Shown here one piece after another: positions 5,853 to 10,171 of a stretch of DNA of 10,171 bases. Below the pieces are notes generated by a model. That model saw nothing but the letters and a program-made list of their open reading frames with translations, was not told the origin of the DNA and made no database searches. The position numbers and the translations under genes were made by a program. The stretch's first letter is position 1; each line of letters starts with the position of its first letter. The DNA is from Campylobacteraceae bacterium (GTDB lineage: Bacteria > Campylobacterota > Campylobacteria > Campylobacterales > Sulfurovaceae): positions 1 to 10,171 of the forward strand of contig JALVEV010000159.1 of the NCBI GenBank assembly GCA_027030605.1, read 5' to 3'.

Positions 5853-7520
5853 TCACCTCTTCACCCAAACCCTCTTACCATCAAAAACTACACCCATTTT
5901 TAAAATATTGCTATAGCCTCTCTTTTTAACCTCAACTTCATACTGTTTCTCTTCTATCTGCTTTAGAGCATTTTCAAGAGCTACCTCTTTAGTTTTCTCT
6001 CTAAATTTATTAATCTTTTTTAACTCCATAATAATTGCTAATTTACTTTTATCTTCTTTATGAAGTAAAATAATATCAACCCTACCAAACCCTGACTCTC
6101 TATTTGAGATTACCTCATAGTCATTAAGGCTTATTAAGATTCCAAGTAAAAAAGCATGGTAAACTGCCTCTTCATTTTTTTTGTTAACATCATAAAAAGA
6201 GAGTGTCTCTAAAACAAATTCACTAAATAGCTCTTCAAAAAGCTCAACATCTCCACCAATTAAAGCTTGTAAGAGAGTATTTAATCTATCATCTCTAAAA
6301 CTCTCATTTAGCCAACTAGATATTATATTTCTAAAGATGTAGTGAACCTCTTTATTGGGAATAGCCAAATCACAGTGATAGGTTTTCTCTATTAACTCTT
6401 TGTTGACACACTTTAAGTAACCACTAAAAAAGAGCAGAGAGTAGATATTTTTATCGTTTTTTTCTATCTCACTAAAGACAATATTGCTATCTATTTGAGT
6501 TCTAATGCTTTCACCATTTAGCCATGCTTCTAAACTCTTTTTAAAGTTTAGAGACGAGATATTAATAAGATATTTTAGTAACTCATTCGATGAAGTGTTT
6601 GCCCAATAGGGTAGTAGCTCATGTTTTGGATTGTCTATAAAATTTAGAATTGACCAAGGGTTAAATATGGTCTCCTCTCCTATTTTATAACCATTGTATG
6701 AGTCACTTACCTCTTCATATTTATCACTTAATCCAAAATCAGCCAATATCTGCTTTGTCTCATCAACAGTAAACCCAAATCTATTGCTATATCTTGTATC
6801 AGATATAGTATAAGTAGCAATATTATTAAGCCCACTAAAAATAGACTCTCTACTTACTCTTAAAATTCCTGTAATAACCCCTCTATATAAATAGTCATTA
6901 TCTTTAAATGCTCCACTAAGTAGGTTTCTAATAAACTCTATAAATTCATTATAGTACCCATGTAAGTAGGAGGCGTGGATTGGGGTGTCATACTCGTCTA
7001 TGAGGATTACTACAGATTGGTTGTATTTTTGAGATAGCAGTTTAGAGAGTAGAGATAAGCTCTCTTCAATACTCGATTGTGTAGCTTTTCCCTCCAATAT
7101 ATCAAGATATTCTAATTTATCCAAAAAGTCTAAACTCTCTACATCTATCTCTTTATAGTGTCTCATAAACTCTCTTCTAATAAGTGAATAGAGTTTACCA
7201 TAACTGCTTTCAAAATTTTGCTGTTTTATATCTTTAAAACTCAAAAAGATTACAGGGTATCGGTTTAGATGTTCTCTAAACTCTTCTGTTTGATAGATGG
7301 CTAAGTCTTTAAAAAGCTCTTCGCTATCTTCTCTATTTTCAAAAAAATAGCGAAGCATAGAGAGATTTAGAGTCTTACCAAAACGTCTAGGTCTTGGCAA
7401 AAGTGTTATCTGTGCATTTGAGTTTATGAGTTCTTGGATTATTAATGACTTGTCTATAAAATAGTTATTGTCTATGATTACTCTTCTGAAATCACTTATA
7501 CCTATGGGTAGTCTTTTCAT
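5853..7520 (-). CDS. AAA-ATPase-like protein with C-terminal PD-(D/E)XK nuclease domain
   Basis: This 555-residue protein has the layout of the AAA-ATPase_like (PF09820) plus PDDEXK_9 (PF08011, formerly DUF1703) family, which is widespread, often multicopy and of unproven function. The N-terminus LPIGISDFRRVI...YFIDKS is typical. A modified P-loop RPRRFGKT (residues 43-50, Lys49) replaces the usual GxxxxGK[ST], a trait I associate with this family. Walker B is VVILIDEYD (170-178, Asp175 and Glu176). Middle blocks are GVITGILRVSRESIFSGLNN (214-233) and SYNGYKIGE (274-282). The nuclease core is GFGRVDIILL (477-486, Asp482), then MELKK (Glu499, Lys501) and Gln521, so the catalytic residues look intact. 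Neighbours are convergent on one side and divergent from uvrC on the other, so it is transcribed alone. Anti-phage or DNA-processing roles are possible but not shown. Confidence 0.88.
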   Translation of the reverse strand: MKRLPIGISDFRRVIIDNNYFIDKSLIIQELINSNAQITLLPRPRRFGKTLNLSMLRYFFENREDSEELFKDLAIYQTEEFREHLNRYPVIFLSFKDIKQQNFESSYGKLYSLIRREFMRHYKEIDVESLDFLDKLEYLDILEGKATQSSIEESLSLLSKLLSQKYNQSVVILIDEYDTPIHASYLHGYYNEFIEFIRNLLSGAFKDNDYLYRGVITGILRVSRESIFSGLNNIATYTISDTRYSNRFGFTVDETKQILADFGLSDKYEEVSDSYNGYKIGEETIFNPWSILNFIDNPKHELLPYWANTSSNELLKYLINISSLNFKKSLEAWLNGESIRTQIDSNIVFSEIEKNDKNIYSLLFFSGYLKCVNKELIEKTYHCDLAIPNKEVHYIFRNIISSWLNESFRDDRLNTLLQALIGGDVELFEELFSEFVLETLSFYDVNKKNEEAVYHAFLLGILISLNDYEVISNRESGFGRVDIILLHKEDKSKLAIIMELKKINKFREKTKEVALENALKQIEEKQYEVEVKKRGYSNILKMGVVFDGKRVWVKR

Positions 7521-7543
7521 TTTTCTACTTTGGGTTTTTGTGT

Positions 7544-7549
7544 ATTATA
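7544..7549 (-). promoter_or_regulatory. candidate extended -10 promoter for the AAA/PD-(D/E)XK gene
   Basis: The minus strand reads TGTTATAAT, a perfect TATAAT preceded by the TGn extension, 23 bp before the start codon. The leader would be about 16 nt, with only a weak AAAG as ribosome site. The uvrC gene starts in the other direction, with its own ribosome site but no equally clear -10. Confidence 0.45.
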
Positions 7550-7673
7550 ACATATTACAATCAACACTTAAAATCTATTTAGATGACATAATAATGCATT
7601 TTTTTTGCTTATTTGTGTTTGGATTTAATAAAACTCTTATATCATACAAATAGAAGTAAAGAGGATAAAAATA

Positions 7674-9485
7674 ATGAATAAAAAAAATAACATAAAAACA
7701 ACCATTCAAACCCTACCTAACCAAGCAGGTGTCTACCAATATTTTGACAAAGATGATAGACTACTCTATGTAGGAAAAGCTAAAAATCTTAAAAATCGTG
7801 TCAAATCCTATTGGCGTTTTACACCTGAGCTACACCCTAACCCTAAGCAAGGGCTACGCATTTTACGAATGTTAGAACAGGCTGTTAAACTTGACTATAT
7901 TGTGGTAGATAGTGAAGCAGATGCACTTATACTAGAAAACTCACTTATAAAACAGCTCAATCCAAAATATAATATTTTACTGCGTGATGACAAAACCTAC
8001 CCCTATATCTACATTGATGAGTCACAAGATTTTCCTCGTTTTGAGTTGACACGCAAGGTTATAAAAGGGAGAAAGATAACCTACTATGGACCTTTTCCAA
8101 ATGGTGGTAAGGTGCTACTAGATACCCTCTATGAACTCTTTCCTTTGGTGCAAAAGAACTCTTGTCTTAGAGAGAAAAGAGCTTGTCTCTTTTACCAAAT
8201 AGGCAAGTGCCTTGCACCTTGTGAGGGAAAGGTAACTAAAGAGGAGTACCAAAAAATTGTCTCACAAGTCAAGAGAGCTATTGTAAAAAGGTCTACACTT
8301 ATAGAGCAACTCACAGAAAAGATGATGGAGTTGGCTATGAGTGAACGCTATGAAGAGGCAGCGACACTTCGTGATAATATTAAAACCCTAGAGTCCCTAA
8401 CCATTAGCTCCAATATCGACTTAGCCAAAGATGAAGATTTAGATATTTTTGCTATTGTAAATGGTGAAACAAAGGGAGTTATTGTTAAGCTCTTTATAAG
8501 AGGCGGTAGAGTTATCTCCTCTTCTGTCTCTGGCTTTAGAAACAGTGAGCTTTATGATAAAAACGAAGCCTATAAACAGGCTCTACTAGAGTTCTACACC
8601 GTAGATGCTCCTCAAATCTCTAAACATATTTTAGTTGCTCACACTTTTGAAGACCAAGAGAAAATAGCCACCCTACTCTCAGAGCGTTTTGGTAAAAAGA
8701 TTGAGATTATACATCCCAAAAGAGGTTCAAAAGCAAAACTTACAGCTCTTGCTATAGAGAATGCAAAAGAGGTACTAAAACGCGACAAACTAAAAGAGGA
8801 GATAGAGCCAAAGATTGCTGAACTTTTTGAGTTAGATAAAACTCCATATAGAGTAGAGACCTTTGACAACTCCCACATGATGGGGGTAGCAACTGTTGGA
8901 GCCATGGTAGTTTGGAGTGATGGGAGATGGTCTAAAAAAGAGTATCGACGCTATACGCTTGAAGCCAAAGATGAGTATGGACAGATGAAGGAGATGTTAA
9001 CACGACGCATTGAGAGCTTTGAGAAAACTCCTCCTCCTGATTTATGGATTTTAGATGGAGGGGAGACATTAAGAAAATTAGCCGTTTCTCTCTTAAAAGA
9101 GGCTCAAGTAAGCTTAGAGGTTATTGCTATTGCAAAAGAGAAGCTTGATGCCAAAGTCCACCGTGCAAAGGGCTCTGCTAAAGATATTATCTACACCCAA
9201 GCCTCTGTTTTTGAACTCTCTACCAGTGATAAACGACTTCAATGGATACAGAGACAACGTGATGAAGCACACCGTTTTGCCATTACCTATCACCAAAATA
9301 GAAAACGTAAAGAGGATACACAAAACTCTCTACTTCAAAAAAAGGGAATTGGTCCTGCCACAATTAAAAAACTCTTAAACTATTTTGGAACATTTGAAGC
9401 TATAAAAAAGGCTTCTTATGCAGAGATTTCAGTCGCATCTTCTGAAAAAATTGCTAAAATTCTACAAACAGATGGTGTTAAATAG
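7674..9485 (+). CDS. uvrC: UvrABC excision nuclease subunit C
   Basis: UvrC cuts damaged DNA on both sides of a lesion after UvrA and UvrB have marked it (nucleotide excision repair). The 603-residue length is normal for the family. Domains in order: GIY-YIG nuclease for the 3' cut (about 13-95; G19-V-Y21, Y32-V-G34, Arg42, Glu88); a cysteine cluster C164, C171, C179 and C183, matching the four cysteines reported to bind a 4Fe-4S cluster; the UVR UvrB-binding motif (about 214-240, SERYEEAATLRDNI); the RNase H-like nuclease for the 5' cut with Asp398 (FDNSH), Asp461 (LDGGE) and His533 (EAHRFA); and a C-terminal helix-hairpin-helix (about 554-600, KKGIGPATIKKLL). GAGG at 7661-7664 lies 9 nt before the ATG. 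uvrA and uvrB are not in the window. All catalytic positions are intact. Confidence 0.97.
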   Translation: MNKKNNIKTTIQTLPNQAGVYQYFDKDDRLLYVGKAKNLKNRVKSYWRFTPELHPNPKQGLRILRMLEQAVKLDYIVVDSEADALILENSLIKQLNPKYNILLRDDKTYPYIYIDESQDFPRFELTRKVIKGRKITYYGPFPNGGKVLLDTLYELFPLVQKNSCLREKRACLFYQIGKCLAPCEGKVTKEEYQKIVSQVKRAIVKRSTLIEQLTEKMMELAMSERYEEAATLRDNIKTLESLTISSNIDLAKDEDLDIFAIVNGETKGVIVKLFIRGGRVISSSVSGFRNSELYDKNEAYKQALLEFYTVDAPQISKHILVAHTFEDQEKIATLLSERFGKKIEIIHPKRGSKAKLTALAIENAKEVLKRDKLKEEIEPKIAELFELDKTPYRVETFDNSHMMGVATVGAMVVWSDGRWSKKEYRRYTLEAKDEYGQMKEMLTRRIESFEKTPPPDLWILDGGETLRKLAVSLLKEAQVSLEVIAIAKEKLDAKVHRAKGSAKDIIYTQASVFELSTSDKRLQWIQRQRDEAHRFAITYHQNRKRKEDTQNSLLQKKGIGPATIKKLLNYFGTFEAIKKASYAEISVASSEKIAKILQTDGVK

Positions 9486-9639
9486 CAATAATTATATATA
9501 TAACAGAACATAAGATATTATTTATTGTAATTTATAACTTGATATACTGTTTTACTATAAAAAAATAAGTTTACTTTAACTTTATTCTTAGTTCTTTTGT
9601 ATTAAAGTTGTTCTATTAGTTAGAGACTATCAAAAGACA

Positions 9640-9645
9640 AAGGAG
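9640..9645 (+). promoter_or_regulatory. ribosome binding site that selects a GTG start
   Basis: AAGGAG lies 4 nt before GTG at 9650. An ATG at 9648 overlaps that GTG in another frame, but it is only 2 nt from the ribosome site and reads MCIILYP then stop. The PAS frame has no ATG upstream before a TAG at 9617-9619, so GTG is the supported start. Confidence 0.7.
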
Positions 9646-9649
9646 TCAT

Positions 9650-10054
9650 GTGCATCATCCTATACCCCTAGATGTTGAATATTCATTTTCAAAAAATCTA
9701 ATCTATGAAATTGATTTGCAAGGTATTATTACCGATGCTAATCAAAATTTTTGTGAAGTAGTAGGTTATCGAAAAGAAGAACTAATAGGAAAACATCATT
9801 CAATTTTTAAACATCCCGATGTTCCAGATGATATATATGAGGAGTTATGGTCAACTAAAAAACGCTTAAAACAGTGGTTCTCTGTATTAAAAAATATGCG
9901 ACGGGATGGTATGTATTTTTGGTCAGATGTTCACTGTACAGCAAAGTATGATAAAAATGGAAAAGTTTCTGGTTTCATTATCATACATAGACCAACTTCT
10001 AAATTAAATATAGAAGAAGAGAGTGAGCGTTATGCTCAACATAATATAATATAA
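9650..10054 (+). CDS. standalone Aer/CetB-type PAS domain protein
   Basis: This 134-residue protein is essentially one PAS domain with a short charged tail. It closely follows the N-terminal PAS of the aerotaxis receptor Aer: ITDANQNFCEVVGYRKEELIGK (about 27-48), HPDVP (55-59), ELWST (65-69), LKNMRRDGMYFW (80-91) and GKVSGFIIIHRPTS (104-117). Aer and Campylobacter CetB bind FAD through this domain and report redox or energy state; CetB is a free PAS protein that works with a separate membrane receptor, CetA. By analogy this could be a soluble redox sensor for taxis or another output, but flavin binding is inferred. The start is GTG behind AAGGAG. No -10 box is clear in the 164 bp after uvrC. 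The next gene starts 15 bp downstream, so the two are probably co-transcribed. Confidence 0.85.
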   Translation: MHHPIPLDVEYSFSKNLIYEIDLQGIITDANQNFCEVVGYRKEELIGKHHSIFKHPDVPDDIYEELWSTKKRLKQWFSVLKNMRRDGMYFWSDVHCTAKYDKNGKVSGFIIIHRPTSKLNIEEESERYAQHNII

Positions 10055-10069
10055 TATAAAGAGGCAAAC

Positions 10070-10171
10070 ATGTATTACGGATATAATGATGACAAAGAAT
10101 TAATATTAGCAGATAAAGAGTTTATCAAACTTTTAGGGTTTACTTCATTTGAAGAGCTTAAACTATCTAAC
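10070..10171 (+). CDS. 5' part of a probable PAS-type sensor protein; runs off the right edge
   Basis: Thirty-four codons are visible, starting at ATG 10070 behind GAGG (10061-10064) at 5-nt spacing. The stretch LILADKEFIKLLGFTSFEEL has the shape of the start of a PAS domain (a strand, then D-x-x-F/L...LG(F/Y)...EEL). There is no signal peptide or membrane segment so far, so a soluble sensor or a receptor with a distal output domain is possible. The output domain (kinase, GGDEF, methyl-accepting or other) lies outside, so no function is assigned. The 15-bp gap to the PAS gene suggests a shared operon. Confidence 0.65.
   Translation, partial: MYYGYNDDKELILADKEFIKLLGFTSFEELKLSN

Noticed and set aside
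7468..7653. A 61-codon hydrophobic frame on the plus strand between the AAA gene and uvrC.
   Set aside because: It starts inside the antisense AAA coding region, has no ribosome site, and its hydrophobicity reflects the T-rich intergenic DNA.
9114..9378. Frames of 69 and 84 codons overlapping the 3' half of uvrC on both strands.
   Set aside because: They lie over the conserved RNase H-like part of uvrC and show no independent coding signal.
9486..9649. Possible sigma-54 or sigma-28 promoter ahead of the PAS gene, expected if it belongs to a motility regulon.
   Set aside because: No TGGCAC-N5-TTGC or GCCGATAA-like match was found, and no properly spaced sigma-70 pair is visible either.

Overview
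The window looks like chromosomal DNA from a Campylobacterota (Epsilonproteobacteria) species, probably of the Sulfurimonas/Sulfurovum type. This rests on the AT-rich sequence, the style of the GuaA, NadB and UvrC proteins, a NhaD-type Na+/H+ antiporter, a bactofilin, and TATAAT -10 boxes with no recognisable -35. The lineage is an inference from sequence feel, since no search could be run. I found no rRNA, tRNA, CRISPR array, transposase or phage gene.

Left third, all on the minus strand: nadB (L-aspartate oxidase, 2861-4309), nhaD (1369-2688) and the first 364 codons of guaA (GMP synthase, 1-1092, running off the left edge). Gaps of 172 and 276 bp, each with its own candidate -10 box, suggest separate transcription units. 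The guaA/nhaD gap holds a GC-rich 27-bp inverted repeat around an 86-bp AT-rich core, which resembles a non-coding MITE or dispersed repeat. The nadB/nhaD gap holds a perfect 10-bp dyad overlapping a candidate nhaD -10.

Middle: a bactofilin (4529-5194, +) is divergent from nadB. It converges after 5 bp on a very short lipoprotein gene (5200-5340, -, 46 aa), which is easily missed. The stop codons of the two genes lie in opposite arms of one hairpin. The 5' end of the lipoprotein gene overlaps by 30 bp the start of a divergent gene (5311-5757, +) for a small DUF721/DciA-like protein. Then follows a minus-strand AAA-ATPase-like / PD-(D/E)XK protein (5853-7520), the most accessory-looking gene here.

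Right third, plus strand: uvrC (7674-9485, nucleotide excision repair), a standalone Aer/CetB-type PAS protein with a GTG start (9650-10054), and 15 bp later the first 34 codons of a gene that also looks like a PAS-type sensor (10070 to the right edge). These last two probably form a sensory operon.

Most of the window is ordinary housekeeping. The less ordinary points are the MITE-like element, the hidden lipoprotein gene with its overlaps at both ends, two genes with leaderless promoter geometry (TATAAT-N6-ATG, no Shine-Dalgarno), the paired-turn repeat of the bactofilin, and the PAS pair. I did not find convincing evidence of a complete new multi-gene system.
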